From positions 1 to 38,403 of the forward strand of contig JANXAE010000013.1 of the NCBI GenBank assembly GCA_025062235.1: 38,403 bases of DNA, in the 5' to 3' direction. This document shows positions 17,628 to 25,387 of the stretch, piece after piece. Position numbers and translations under genes: made by a program. Position 1 is the first letter of the stretch. Each line of letters opens with the position of its first letter. This DNA is from Bryobacteraceae bacterium. Lineage in GTDB: Bacteria; Acidobacteriota; Terriglobia; Bryobacterales; Bryobacteraceae. Below the pieces are notes generated by a model, which made no database searches, was not told the DNA's origin, and saw nothing but the letters and a program-made list of their open reading frames with translations.

Positions 17628-18944
17628 CTAGTCTCCCGGTCCGAAGACCCGCTCGTAGATTCTCCCGACGTGCCGCAACTGACGTTGCAAGGAGAAGGCC
17701 TGGTGGATCTGCTCGGGGGTCAACTTGGCCGCGATCGCCGGATCGGCCTCGATGGCGGCCCGGAAGTCGCCACCTTCTTCCCAGCAGCGCATGGCGTGGC
17801 CTTGCACGATCCTGTAAGCCTCCTCTCGCAGCATGCCGGCTGCGGCCAGGTCGAGCAACAGTTGGCCGGAGAAGATCAGGCCGCGCGTCAACTCCAGGTT
17901 ACGGCGGAGGCGATCCGGGTAGACCCGGAGGTTCTCGACGACCTCGGCGGTGCGGGCCAGCAGGTAGTCCACCAGGATGGTCGAGTCAGGCAGGATGACG
18001 CGTTCCACCGAGGAGTGGGAGATATCGCGTTCGTGCCAGAGGGCGATGTTCTCGAAGGCCGCGAGGGCATTGGCGCGTACCAGCCGGGCCAGTCCGCAGA
18101 TCTGTTCGCAAACCACTGGGTTGCGCTTATGGGGCATGGCTGAGGATCCCTTCTGGCCCTCGGCGAAAGGCTCCTCTGCCTCGAGCACCTCGGTGCGTTG
18201 CAGGTGGCGGATTTCGAGCGCGATCTTCTCGACGAGGGCGGCGATCAAGGCCAGGACTGTGAGATAGTGGGCGTGGCGATCGCGGGAGACGACTTGGGTG
18301 CTGACCCGGGCCGGTTTCAGCCCGAGCCGGGCGCAGATCCGCTCCTCCGCTTCCGGCCCCACGTGCGCGTAGGTCCCGACGGCGCCGGAAATCTTGCCCA
18401 CGCAGACCTCCTGCTCGGCCGCGCGCAACCGCTCCAAGTTGCGGCTCGCCTCGTCGTACCAGAGCGCGAACTTCAGCCCGAAGGTGACAGGCTCGGCGTG
18501 CACGCCATGCGTGCGGCCCACTTGAGGTGTCTGCTTGAACTCGAAGGCCCGCCGTCTGAGCACCTCCAGCAAGCGCTGGAGTCCGGCCTCGATCAGCCTG
18601 TTGGCCTGTCGGATCTGAAGGGCCAAGGCCGTGTCCACCACGTCGTAGGAAGTCAGCCCGTAGTGCAGCCACCGGGAGGCGTCCGCATAGCCGGCGGCCG
18701 CCAGGTGCTCGGCGACGGCGGTGGTGAAAGCGATGACGTCGTGGCGAACCTCGCGTTCGATCTCGTGGATTCTCTCCAGCCGGAAGCCGGCGTGCTCGCG
18801 CAACTGGCGCGCGGCCTCGACTGGCACCTCGCCCAGTTCCGCCAGCGCCTCGGCGGCCGCCAGCTCGACTTCCAGCCAGGTTTGGAACTTGTTCTCGTCG
18901 CTCCAGATACGACCCATTTCCGGGCGCGTGTAGCGTGGGATCAT
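17628..18944 (-). CDS. purB: Adenylosuccinate lyase
   Basis: A 438-aa cytosolic enzyme of purine synthesis. It cleaves SAICAR to AICAR and adenylosuccinate to AMP, releasing fumarate. Characteristic motifs are all present: SYDVVDTALALQI, the His-containing GRTHGVHAEPVTFG and the fumarate-lyase signature GSSAMPHKRNP with the mobile-loop catalytic Ser. Length is that of the short bacterial PurB class. ATG 18944 overlaps the upstream MBL-fold gene's TGA (ATGA), so the two are translationally coupled. Confidence 0.96.
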   Translation of the reverse strand: MIPRYTRPEMGRIWSDENKFQTWLEVELAAAEALAELGEVPVEAARQLREHAGFRLERIHEIEREVRHDVIAFTTAVAEHLAAAGYADASRWLHYGLTSYDVVDTALALQIRQANRLIEAGLQRLLEVLRRRAFEFKQTPQVGRTHGVHAEPVTFGLKFALWYDEASRNLERLRAAEQEVCVGKISGAVGTYAHVGPEAEERICARLGLKPARVSTQVVSRDRHAHYLTVLALIAALVEKIALEIRHLQRTEVLEAEEPFAEGQKGSSAMPHKRNPVVCEQICGLARLVRANALAAFENIALWHERDISHSSVERVILPDSTILVDYLLARTAEVVENLRVYPDRLRRNLELTRGLIFSGQLLLDLAAAGMLREEAYRIVQGHAMRCWEEGGDFRAAIEADPAIAAKLTPEQIHQAFSLQRQLRHVGRIYERVFGPGD

Positions 18945-19711
18945 AGCTCGAAGACCTCGGTCTGGCAGCGTTGTTCGACGACCACGAGCCGCGTGGAAAG
19001 TCCGCGGCTGCGCAGCGCCTGGCTCGCAACGAGGCGGACCAGATCGGGATGGTTATTGTTCTCGCTCAGGTGGGCTAGGACCAGCGTGCGAGTGCACGGT
19101 TCCAAATGGCTGCGGATGTACTGCGCCACTGCGTCGTTGGAAAGATGCCCCTGGCGGCTCATGACCCGCTGCTTGACCGGCCAGGGATAGGGGCCGACTT
19201 TGAGCATCTCGAGGTCATGGTTGGACTCCAGCACCAGCAGGTCGGCCCCGCGGATCTGGAAACGGATCGCGTCCGGGATGTAGCCCAGGTCGGTCACGAT
19301 GGCGATCTTGCGTCCCTCGGCCTGGAAGCAGTAGCCCACTGGGTCGGATGCGTCGTGCGGGACGCTGAAGCTGGTGACCTCGATGTCCCCGATCTGCCAG
19401 CGCGCGCCGGCCGGGAACAACTCCAGCGGCGGCGGCTCCCCGTTCCAGGCAATGGCAGCAGCGGTGAGCGCGGTCAGGAAGACGGGACAGGGGGCTCGGC
19501 GCGCCAGCGCGGTCAACCCCGAGACGTGGTCGGTGTGTTCGTGCGTCACGAGGATGGCGTCCAGCCGCTCCAGCGACTCGCCCGCCAGCGCCAGCCGTCT
19601 TTCGATCTCGCGGGCGCTCAGGCCTGCGTCCACCAGAAGCCGCGTCCGGGCACTCGCCACCAAGGTGGCATTTCCCGAGCTCCCGCTGGCCAGTACGCAC
19701 AGGCGAACGAT
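18941..19711 (-). CDS. MBL-fold metallohydrolase, YycJ-like, with apparent AUC start
   Basis: Metallo-beta-lactamase-fold hydrolase of the YycJ/WalJ-like group. It carries metal ligands in VTHEHTDHVSG, a downstream His in SVPHDASDP, Asp in IVTDLG and His in LAHLSENNN. The track starts at TTG 19663, but the conserved family beginning, C-V-L-A-S-G-S-S-G-N, is encoded in frame upstream of it. That region contains no ATG, GTG or TTG before an in-frame TAG. The only codon correctly spaced from a Shine-Dalgarno (GGAGG, 5-nt gap) is ATC at 19709-19711, giving 256 aa. I therefore place the start there. Alternatives are a sequence error or a frameshift from the out-of-frame ATG at 19734. It is coupled to purB by ATGA. 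Confidence 0.85.
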   Translation of the reverse strand: MVRLCVLASGSSGNATLVASARTRLLVDAGLSAREIERRLALAGESLERLDAILVTHEHTDHVSGLTALARRAPCPVFLTALTAAAIAWNGEPPPLELFPAGARWQIGDIEVTSFSVPHDASDPVGYCFQAEGRKIAIVTDLGYIPDAIRFQIRGADLLVLESNHDLEMLKVGPYPWPVKQRVMSRQGHLSNDAVAQYIRSHLEPCTRTLVLAHLSENNNHPDLVRLVASQALRSRGLSTRLVVVEQRCQTEVFEL

Positions 19712-19787
19712 GGCGGCCTCCGCGAACCCCTCATGGTAGCATCCCGCGCCAGGGCCGTGCCCGGTCCGGCGTGTCTGCTCGGACGGC

Positions 19788-19793
19788 TACAAT
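19788..19793 (+). promoter_or_regulatory. Possible -10 box for dusB
   Basis: TACAAT lies 12 bp before the dusB ATG, with AAGG between, implying a very short 5' leader. No clear -35 box is visible in the GC-rich upstream sequence. Confidence 0.35.
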
Positions 19794-19805
19794 GATAAGG
19801 CAGAC

Positions 19806-20819
19806 ATGGCGCTCATCCCGCAGGTGCTCAGGATCGGAACGGTCGAGATCCGGCCCGCAACCGTGCTGGCGCCGATGGCAGGCATCACCGACACCGTGTT
19901 CCGGCGGCTGATTCGCGAGCTGGGCGGCTGCGGCCTGATCATGACCGAATTCACCAGCTCGCACGGCATCGTCAACGCGGTGCGGGCGGGCGGCAAAGGG
20001 CGGACGCTCAAGTATCTTTATTTCGAGCCGGACGAGCACCCGATCGGGGCCCAGCTGTTCGGGGCCGACCCGGACGTGTTGGCCGAGGCGGCGCGGCATT
20101 GCGAAGCAGTGGGCTTCGATCTGGTGGATATCAATCTCGGCTGCCCGGCGAAGAAAGTCTGTCGGTCCAACGGCGGTTCCGGACTACTGCGCGATCTCGG
20201 GCTCATCGAGCGCATCTTCCGCAAGGTCCGCGCCGCCATCCGCATTCCCTTGACCGCGAAAGCGCGCGCCGGCTGGAGCTGGCAAGAAATCGTCGCCGTC
20301 CCGGTGGCGCGGCTGGCCGAGGACTGCGGCCTCGATGCCTTCACGCTGCACCCGCGCACGCGCGACCAGGGCTTCGGGGGGCGCGCCGACTGGCGCCTGA
20401 TCGCCGAGGTCAAGGCGGCGGTGCGGATTCCGGTCATCGGCAACGGCGACATCGTCACGCCCGAGGATGCCGCGCGGATGGTGGCCGAGACCGGCTGCGA
20501 TGCGGTCATGATCGGGCGCGCGGCCTCCTACAACCCGTGGATCTTCCAACAGATCGCCGATTACTGCGCCACTGGGCGCTATCGGCAGGCCTCCCAGCAG
20601 GAGCGCTACCAGCTCATGCGCCGCTACTACGCGATGCTGATCGAGCGCGGAGATCCGGAGACCGTGGGGAAGATGAAACAATTCGCAACCTACTTCACCC
20701 ATGGGGTGCGCAACGGGGCGCGCCTGCGCGCCGCCGTCTATCGCGCCCAGCAGCCCGGGGAAATCCTCGAAATGGTGGACGAGTTCTTCACCCGCGAAGT
20801 CGAGCCGCAGGCCGCATGA
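19806..20819 (+). CDS. dusB: tRNA-dihydrouridine synthase, DusB type
   Basis: A 337-aa FMN-dependent TIM-barrel enzyme that reduces uridines in the tRNA D-loop. Typical motifs are [15 protein letters not shown], the catalytic Cys in [46 protein letters not shown] and the FMN-phosphate-binding [11 protein letters not shown]. The C-terminal helical domain (about 250-337) is complete. ATG 19806 follows AAGG. Its stop overlaps the rnhA start (ATGA). Assignment to the DusB subgroup rather than generic Dus is by overall resemblance. Confidence 0.93.
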   Translation: MALIPQVLRIGTVEIRPATVLAPMAGITDTVFRRLIRELGGCGLIMTEFTSSHGIVNAVRAGGKGRTLKYLYFEPDEHPIGAQLFGADPDVLAEAARHCEAVGFDLVDINLGCPAKKVCRSNGGSGLLRDLGLIERIFRKVRAAIRIPLTAKARAGWSWQEIVAVPVARLAEDCGLDAFTLHPRTRDQGFGGRADWRLIAEVKAAVRIPVIGNGDIVTPEDAARMVAETGCDAVMIGRAASYNPWIFQQIADYCATGRYRQASQQERYQLMRRYYAMLIERGDPETVGKMKQFATYFTHGVRNGARLRAAVYRAQQPGEILEMVDEFFTREVEPQAA

Positions 20820-21283
20820 AAAAAGTCCGGCTCGTCACCGACGGCGCTTGCAAGGGCAATCCCGGGCCGGGCGGCTGGGCGGCGATCCTCATCTACGGCA
20901 AGCACCGCAAGGAGCTCTCGGGCGCCGAGCCCGACACGACGAACAACCGCATGGAGTTGCGGGCCGCCATCGAGGGGCTGCGGGCGCTCAAGGAACCCTG
21001 TGAGGTCGAGATCGTTACCGACTCCGAGTATCTGAAGAAAGGCGTCACCGAGTGGCTGCCGCGTTGGAAGAGCCGGGGCTGGACGACGGCCTCGCGCAAC
21101 CTCGTGCGCAATGCAGAGCTATGGCGCGAGCTGGACGAGCTGGCCCGGCGCCACCGCACGCGCTGGGTCTGGACGCGCGGACATGCGGATCATCCGGAAA
21201 ACCGCCGCGCCGATGAGCTGGCCTCCCGCGCCGCACAGGAGCTGGCCGCTCGTGCGAAGATGGCAACTCAGGACGAGCGCTAG
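20816..21283 (+). CDS. rnhA: Ribonuclease HI
   Basis: A 155-aa enzyme that cuts RNA in RNA-DNA hybrids. The DEDD active site is intact: Asp 9 in [16 protein letters not shown], Glu in [10 protein letters not shown], Asp in [11 protein letters not shown] and Asp in the RRADELA region after the catalytic-loop HADHPEN. The ORF track hides it inside 20099-21283. The true start is the ATG at 20816, which overlaps the dusB TGA. The basic substrate-handle region ([10 protein letters not shown]) is present. It forms a compact run with dusB and the downstream barrel protein gene. Confidence 0.96.
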   Translation: MKKVRLVTDGACKGNPGPGGWAAILIYGKHRKELSGAEPDTTNNRMELRAAIEGLRALKEPCEVEIVTDSEYLKKGVTEWLPRWKSRGWTTASRNLVRNAELWRELDELARRHRTRWVWTRGHADHPENRRADELASRAAQELAARAKMATQDER

Positions 21284-21297
21284 CGAACAGGACGACG

Positions 21298-21942
21298 ATG
21301 CGCTTCAGGTTCCCCAAGTTCCTCTTCGTCGCTTTCGCGCTGTGGTCGAGCGGTTGGTGCCAGCGCCCCTCCTTCGGGTTGAAGCTGGGCTGGCCGGCGA
21401 CCGACGCCTTCAAATCCCAGAGCTGGCCGGGCGGCAAGTACGAAGCTGCCAGCGGCCGCTGGGTCCTGGGGCCGGTCTTCGAACTGATGCTTCCTTGGCG
21501 CCTGAGCGTGGAGGCCGACCTGCTGCACCGGTCGGTCGAGTACCGCTCGCAGGGACCGGGCGAAAGCCTGGTGACGACGGGGCGGGTTTGGACCCTGCCC
21601 CTGATGGGAAGACTGCGGCTTTCGGACCGTTGGGTCGCTCCCGTGGTCGGGGGAGGCTTGGTTTGGCAGCGGTTTACCGGCCTCAAACAGACCGGCACGG
21701 AGCCGGCAGGCGCGCTGCCCCGGCAACCGGTCGCGGTCCATCGCAACTGGCCTCGCGAGCTCGTGAACAAGACGCCCCGAGGCTACGTCTTTGCCCTGGG
21801 TCTGGAAGGCAACCTCCTCGGGCCGCGCTTCATTCCGGAATTGCGCTACACCCGTTGGCGCACCGACGCCTTCCGTATGCCGGACGGATCAGCGCTGAGC
21901 GGCCGGAACCAGTTCGAATTCATCCTCGGACTCATGTTCTGA
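21298..21942 (+). CDS. Outer-membrane beta-barrel protein
   Basis: A 214-aa protein with an N-terminal signal peptide (KFLFVAFALWSSGWC region), followed by alternating amphipathic strands. It ends in a terminal Phe strand (FEFILGLMF), as expected for a Bam substrate. Internal strands such as GPVFELMLPWRLSVEADL and YVFALGLEGNLLG suggest an 8-stranded OmpA/porin-like barrel. No enzymatic motif is seen. ATG 21298 lies 14 bp after rnhA. It sits between rnhA and nadD and is probably co-transcribed with them. Function unknown. Confidence 0.78.
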   Translation: MRFRFPKFLFVAFALWSSGWCQRPSFGLKLGWPATDAFKSQSWPGGKYEAASGRWVLGPVFELMLPWRLSVEADLLHRSVEYRSQGPGESLVTTGRVWTLPLMGRLRLSDRWVAPVVGGGLVWQRFTGLKQTGTEPAGALPRQPVAVHRNWPRELVNKTPRGYVFALGLEGNLLGPRFIPELRYTRWRTDAFRMPDGSALSGRNQFEFILGLMF

Positions 21943-21962
21943 GCGATCCAAGAGGTCCCGGG

Positions 21963-22550
21963 TTGCGCCTGGCGATTTTTGGCGGCACGTTCGACCCCGT
22001 CCACTGCGCACATCTGGAAGTAGCCAGGGAGGCGCTGGTCCGATGCGCGCTGGACCGCGTCCTTTTCGTTCCCGCCTCCCACCCCCCTCACAAAGGCTGC
22101 CGAGCCCAAGCTCCCTTCGAAGACCGTGTCCGGATGCTCGAGCTGGCGTGCGAGGGCGAGCCCCGGTTCGAGGTCTCCAGGCTCGAGGAGGGCGAGGAGG
22201 TCAGTTATTCGATCCATACCATCGAAAAGGTCCGCGCCACGCTCGGATCCTCCGACGAGCTTTTTTTTCTCATCGGGGCTGATGCCTTCGCGGAGCTGCC
22301 CACTTGGTACCGCTGGAGGGATGTGGTGCGCTTGGTGACGTTCATCGTAGCCAGCCGGCCTGGACATGCATACCAAGTGCCAGAGGGCGCCAGAGTCGTG
22401 CCAATGATGACACTGGCTTTGCGGGTCTCCTCCAGTCAGTTGCGGGCGCAGCTGGCAGCCGGTCACGAACCGCCAGAAATTCCGCCGAAGGTGCTAGTGT
22501 ACATCCGGAAGCGCGGATTGTATCGTGGCAACCAATCAACGCCGGGCTGA
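21963..22550 (+). CDS. nadD: Nicotinate-nucleotide adenylyltransferase
   Basis: A 195-aa nucleotidyltransferase that adenylates nicotinate mononucleotide in NAD synthesis. It has the nucleotide-binding start LRLAIFGGTFDPVHCAHL (T/HxGH-like motif with Ala for Gly), PASHPPHK, SYSIHTIEKVR, IGADAFAELPTWYRW and the C-terminal VSSSQLRAQL, equivalent to ISSTxIR. The track begins at 21111, which is a run-on. TTG 21963 gives the canonical N-terminus and is preceded by AGAGG. It ends the housekeeping run; 258 bp separate it from the redox island. No rsfS or proA neighbour is present here. Confidence 0.94.
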   Translation: MRLAIFGGTFDPVHCAHLEVAREALVRCALDRVLFVPASHPPHKGCRAQAPFEDRVRMLELACEGEPRFEVSRLEEGEEVSYSIHTIEKVRATLGSSDELFFLIGADAFAELPTWYRWRDVVRLVTFIVASRPGHAYQVPEGARVVPMMTLALRVSSSQLRAQLAAGHEPPEIPPKVLVYIRKRGLYRGNQSTPG

Positions 22551-22808
22551 GCAAGGCCCTCGCCCGTGGAAATTCTCAACGTCTTGTTGAATCGCGAAAC
22601 GCCGCTGGCGACTTTCCATTCAGCGACTTCCGGATCTCTCGGTCAGGATATGCTGATTTCGTCAACAATGGTGTCTCGAGCCGGGCCTCCTACGCGAAGG
22701 GAGCCCGATCTTCTAAGCCGTTGAAATATTGCTGGCTACAAGCCACTTGGGACATCTGGCCAGTGCGGTGTGCGAATTGCTCAGCGATTGGTGAAAGGAG
22801 CACGCACC

Positions 22809-23474
22809 ATGGTCGCTCTGCTGGTTCTCGCAACGTTCGTTGCGTTCATCATCATTGACGTGCTACTTCACCGCGAGAAGTACCGCTTCCCGGTGGCCGA
22901 GCCCGTCCCCACGGAAGCCAAGCCCGAAACGGTACCGATGGTAGCTGGGGTGGCGCTGCCGGACACGCTGGCCTACCATCCCGGCCATACATGGGCGATG
23001 CAGCGGGGGCATGGGCGGATCCGGATCGGCGTGGATGAGTTCGCTGCGAGCCTTTTGGGCCGCGTGTTGAAAATCGAAGGGCCTCCGGCCGGGCGCTGGC
23101 TACGTCAAGGGGAAAAGGGTTGGACCATGAAAACCGTCCATGGCGAGGCGGTCATGGTAGCTCCGGTCGAGGGCGAGATCGTGGCGGTCAACGAGCGAGT
23201 GCGCGAGGACCCCTCGCTGGTGGGCCGCGATCCTTACGGGGCTGGCTGGCTGTACGAGGTCTATTCGCCGGACGTGGAGGTCAGCCTTCGCAACTTGCTT
23301 TCCGGGGCGCTGGCGCGGCGCTGGATGGAATGGGCGGTGATGGAGCTCCGCCAGATGCTGGCGCCGAACGCCCTCGCCACGGCGCTGGACGGCGGGCGGC
23401 TTCAGCCCGAACTGGGCTTGCAACTCGGCGCCGAGCGGTGGCGCGAGGTGACGCGCCGGTTCTTCCTCGTTTGA
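22809..23474 (+). CDS. Membrane-anchored GcvH-like protein lacking the lipoyl lysine
   Basis: 221 aa. Residues 3-20 form one TM helix (LLVLATFVAFIIIDVLL) followed by HREK, so the main domain probably faces the cytoplasm. Residues 55-155 resemble glycine-cleavage H protein: YHPGHTWA, IRIGVDEFAASLLGRV, APVEGEIVAVNERV, then DPYGAGWLYEV. Aligned by eye on APVxGEIVAVN, the position of the lipoylated Lys (ESVKA in H protein) is His 111 (KTVHG), so normal lipoylation is unlikely. A helical C-terminal extension follows. ATG 22809 is chosen over the track's 22770 because GAAAGGAG lies eight bases upstream. First gene of the redox island, ten bases before the ferredoxin gene. It should not be read as a glycine-cleavage component. 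Confidence 0.82.
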   Translation: MVALLVLATFVAFIIIDVLLHREKYRFPVAEPVPTEAKPETVPMVAGVALPDTLAYHPGHTWAMQRGHGRIRIGVDEFAASLLGRVLKIEGPPAGRWLRQGEKGWTMKTVHGEAVMVAPVEGEIVAVNERVREDPSLVGRDPYGAGWLYEVYSPDVEVSLRNLLSGALARRWMEWAVMELRQMLAPNALATALDGGRLQPELGLQLGAERWREVTRRFFLV

Positions 23475-23483
23475 GGTGTCCCC

Positions 23484-24245
23484 ATGCGAGCGCTGCTGTT
23501 TGACGTGACCCGGTGCGTCGGCTGCGGTGCCTGTGTGGCTGCCTGCTGCGAGGCCAATGGCTTGCCTGGGCCGGAGAGCACCGATCTCGGTCCCAGTCGC
23601 TACACGGTCGTCCGCAAGACGACGACCCCGACAGGGGAGGTCTACTATCGGCGGCTGTGCATGCATTGCCTGGATCCTGCCTGCGCCTCGGTGTGTCCGA
23701 TCGGCGCCCTGAAGAAGTCCGCCTCGGGGCCGGTGGTCTACGACGCCTCGGTGTGCATGGGCTGCCGCTACTGCCTGCAAGCCTGCCCTTTCGAAATCCC
23801 CCGCTACGAGTGGAACAGCCGTGCGCCCAAGCTCGGCAAGTGCTCACTCTGCGCGGGCCGGCTGGCGAAGGGGAAGCCGACGGCTTGCGCCGAGGTCTGC
23901 CCTACGGGCGCGACGATCTACGGGGAGCGCACCGAGCTGCTCAAGGAGGCGCGGGCTCGCATTGCCGCCGAGCCGGACAAGTACGTGCACCACGTCTATG
24001 GCGAGCGGGAAGTGGGCGGGACCTGCGTGCTCTTTCTCTCGAATGTGCCGTTCCGCAGGCTGGGCCTGCCCGAGAACCTGCCGCTGGAGCCGCTGCCCAA
24101 CTACACCGGCCGCGCGCTGTCGCAGATCCCGCCCTTGGTCGGGTCGGCAGGGATCCTGCTGGCCGGGCTGTGGTGGCTGACCAATCGCAAACAGGAAGTG
24201 GCCCGTGCCGAGTGCGTCGGGCGGGCGGGAGGTAACGCGGCATGA
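23484..24245 (+). CDS. 4Fe-4S dicluster ferredoxin-type electron-transfer subunit, C-terminally anchored
   Basis: A 253-aa subunit like HybA/HmcB/FdnH. Four cysteine groups for four [4Fe-4S] clusters are visible: CVGCGACVAAC, CMHCLDPACASVCP, CMGCRYCLQACP and CSLC...CAEVCP. A hydrophobic helix near residues 215-235 (SAGILLAGLWWL) anchors the C-terminus. There is no N-terminal Tat signal, so unlike HybA the clusters are probably on the cytoplasmic side. It should pass electrons between a partner and the quinone-reactive NrfD-like subunit encoded next. GAGGTG precedes ATG 23484; the stop overlaps the NrfD start (ATGA). Confidence 0.92.
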   Translation: MRALLFDVTRCVGCGACVAACCEANGLPGPESTDLGPSRYTVVRKTTTPTGEVYYRRLCMHCLDPACASVCPIGALKKSASGPVVYDASVCMGCRYCLQACPFEIPRYEWNSRAPKLGKCSLCAGRLAKGKPTACAEVCPTGATIYGERTELLKEARARIAAEPDKYVHHVYGEREVGGTCVLFLSNVPFRRLGLPENLPLEPLPNYTGRALSQIPPLVGSAGILLAGLWWLTNRKQEVARAECVGRAGGNAA

Positions 24246-25387
24246 TCCAGCGACTGTTCTGGCGTTGGCTGGCCCTGGCCATTCTCGCCGCGGGCGCTTA
24301 CGCGACAGTGGTGCGGTTCGCCAAGGGTCTGGGCGCCGCCACCAATCTTTCCGATCAGATGCCGTGGGGCTTGTGGGTAGGCTTCGACGTGCTCTGCGGC
24401 GTGGGTCTGGCGGCGGGCGGGTTCACGATCACCACAGCGGTTTACATTCTGCACCTGGAAAAGCTGCGTCCGATCGTCCGGCCCGCGGTGCTGACGGCTT
24501 TCTTGGGTTACCTGCTCGTGATCCTCGCGCTCGTCTACGACCTCGGACGGCCGTGGAACATCTGGCGGGCGACCGTGATGTGGAATCCGCGCTCGGTCAT
24601 GTTCGAGGTCGCCTGGTGCGTGATGCTCTACACGACCGTGCTTGCGGTGGAATTCTCGCCCCTGCTCTTCGACAAGCTGGGATGGTGGCGCGCCTCACGG
24701 GTGGCGCGCGCAGCGATCGTGCCGCTGACGGCGGCGGGCTTCATTCTTTCCACGCTGCACCAGTCCTCCCTCGGCAGCCTCTACTTGATCCTGCCCACCA
24801 AGTTGCACCCTCTCTGGTACAGCCCCTTGCTGCCTTGGTTGTTCTGGTTTTCGGCTGTCGCGGGCGGACTGGCAATGGTAATCTTTGAGAGCGGGATGAG
24901 CGCGCGGGCTTTCGGGCGGGCGCTGGAGCTGGACGTCCTGGAAAAGCTGGCCAGGGCGATGGCGGTCTTCGTCGGCCTATTCGTGTTCCTGCGCTGGTGG
25001 GACCTTCTGGTGCGCGGCCACGCCGCCGCCGCCCTGCATGTTGCAGGGCCGGGTTCGCTGGCTGTGCAGCTGTTCTGGCTTGAGCAGGCGCTTTTCCTCG
25101 TGCCCGCTGGGCTGGCGCTCTCGGCGCGGTGGCGGCACAATCCGCAGCGGCTGTTCGCCCTGGCTTGCACGCTGGTGGCAGGCTTCCTGGTGCACCGGTT
25201 GAACGTTTCCACGACGGCGCTGGCTGCAGGCTCGAGCTACCTTCCCTCCTGGATGGAGGTCGCAGTGACCCTGATGCTGGTGACGCTGGGTGTGGTTGCG
25301 TTCCGGTGGGCCGTGCGTCATCTGGCCGTCTTCCCGTCACCGCACCGCCTGAAGGAGGAGCAACCGGCGCAGGCTGTGTATGCATAG
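24242..25387 (+). CDS. NrfD/HybB-like integral membrane quinone-interacting subunit
   Basis: 381 aa with about ten hydrophobic helices. The N-terminal half matches the HybB/NrfD (PsrC) family, with the pattern DQMPWGLWVGFDVLCGVGLAAGGF and DLGRPWNIWRA. Family members oxidise or reduce menaquinone/ubiquinone and exchange electrons with a ferredoxin-type partner, here the preceding gene. No catalytic molybdenum, hydrogenase or multihaem subunit is encoded in the window, so the ultimate substrate is open. Overlaps the upstream gene by 4 nt and the downstream kinase by 8 nt, implying tight translational coupling. Confidence 0.9.
   Translation: MIQRLFWRWLALAILAAGAYATVVRFAKGLGAATNLSDQMPWGLWVGFDVLCGVGLAAGGFTITTAVYILHLEKLRPIVRPAVLTAFLGYLLVILALVYDLGRPWNIWRATVMWNPRSVMFEVAWCVMLYTTVLAVEFSPLLFDKLGWWRASRVARAAIVPLTAAGFILSTLHQSSLGSLYLILPTKLHPLWYSPLLPWLFWFSAVAGGLAMVIFESGMSARAFGRALELDVLEKLARAMAVFVGLFVFLRWWDLLVRGHAAAALHVAGPGSLAVQLFWLEQALFLVPAGLALSARWRHNPQRLFALACTLVAGFLVHRLNVSTTALAAGSSYLPSWMEVAVTLMLVTLGVVAFRWAVRHLAVFPSPHRLKEEQPAQAVYA

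Noticed and set aside
22551-22808. Sigma-54 promoter before the redox island
   Set aside because: No GG-N10-GC pair was found; the nearest match (around 22641-22653) has nine bases between GG and GC.
22809-23474. Annotation as glycine cleavage system H protein
   Set aside because: Lipoyl-Lys position is His, the protein is membrane-anchored and no gcvT/gcvP genes are nearby.
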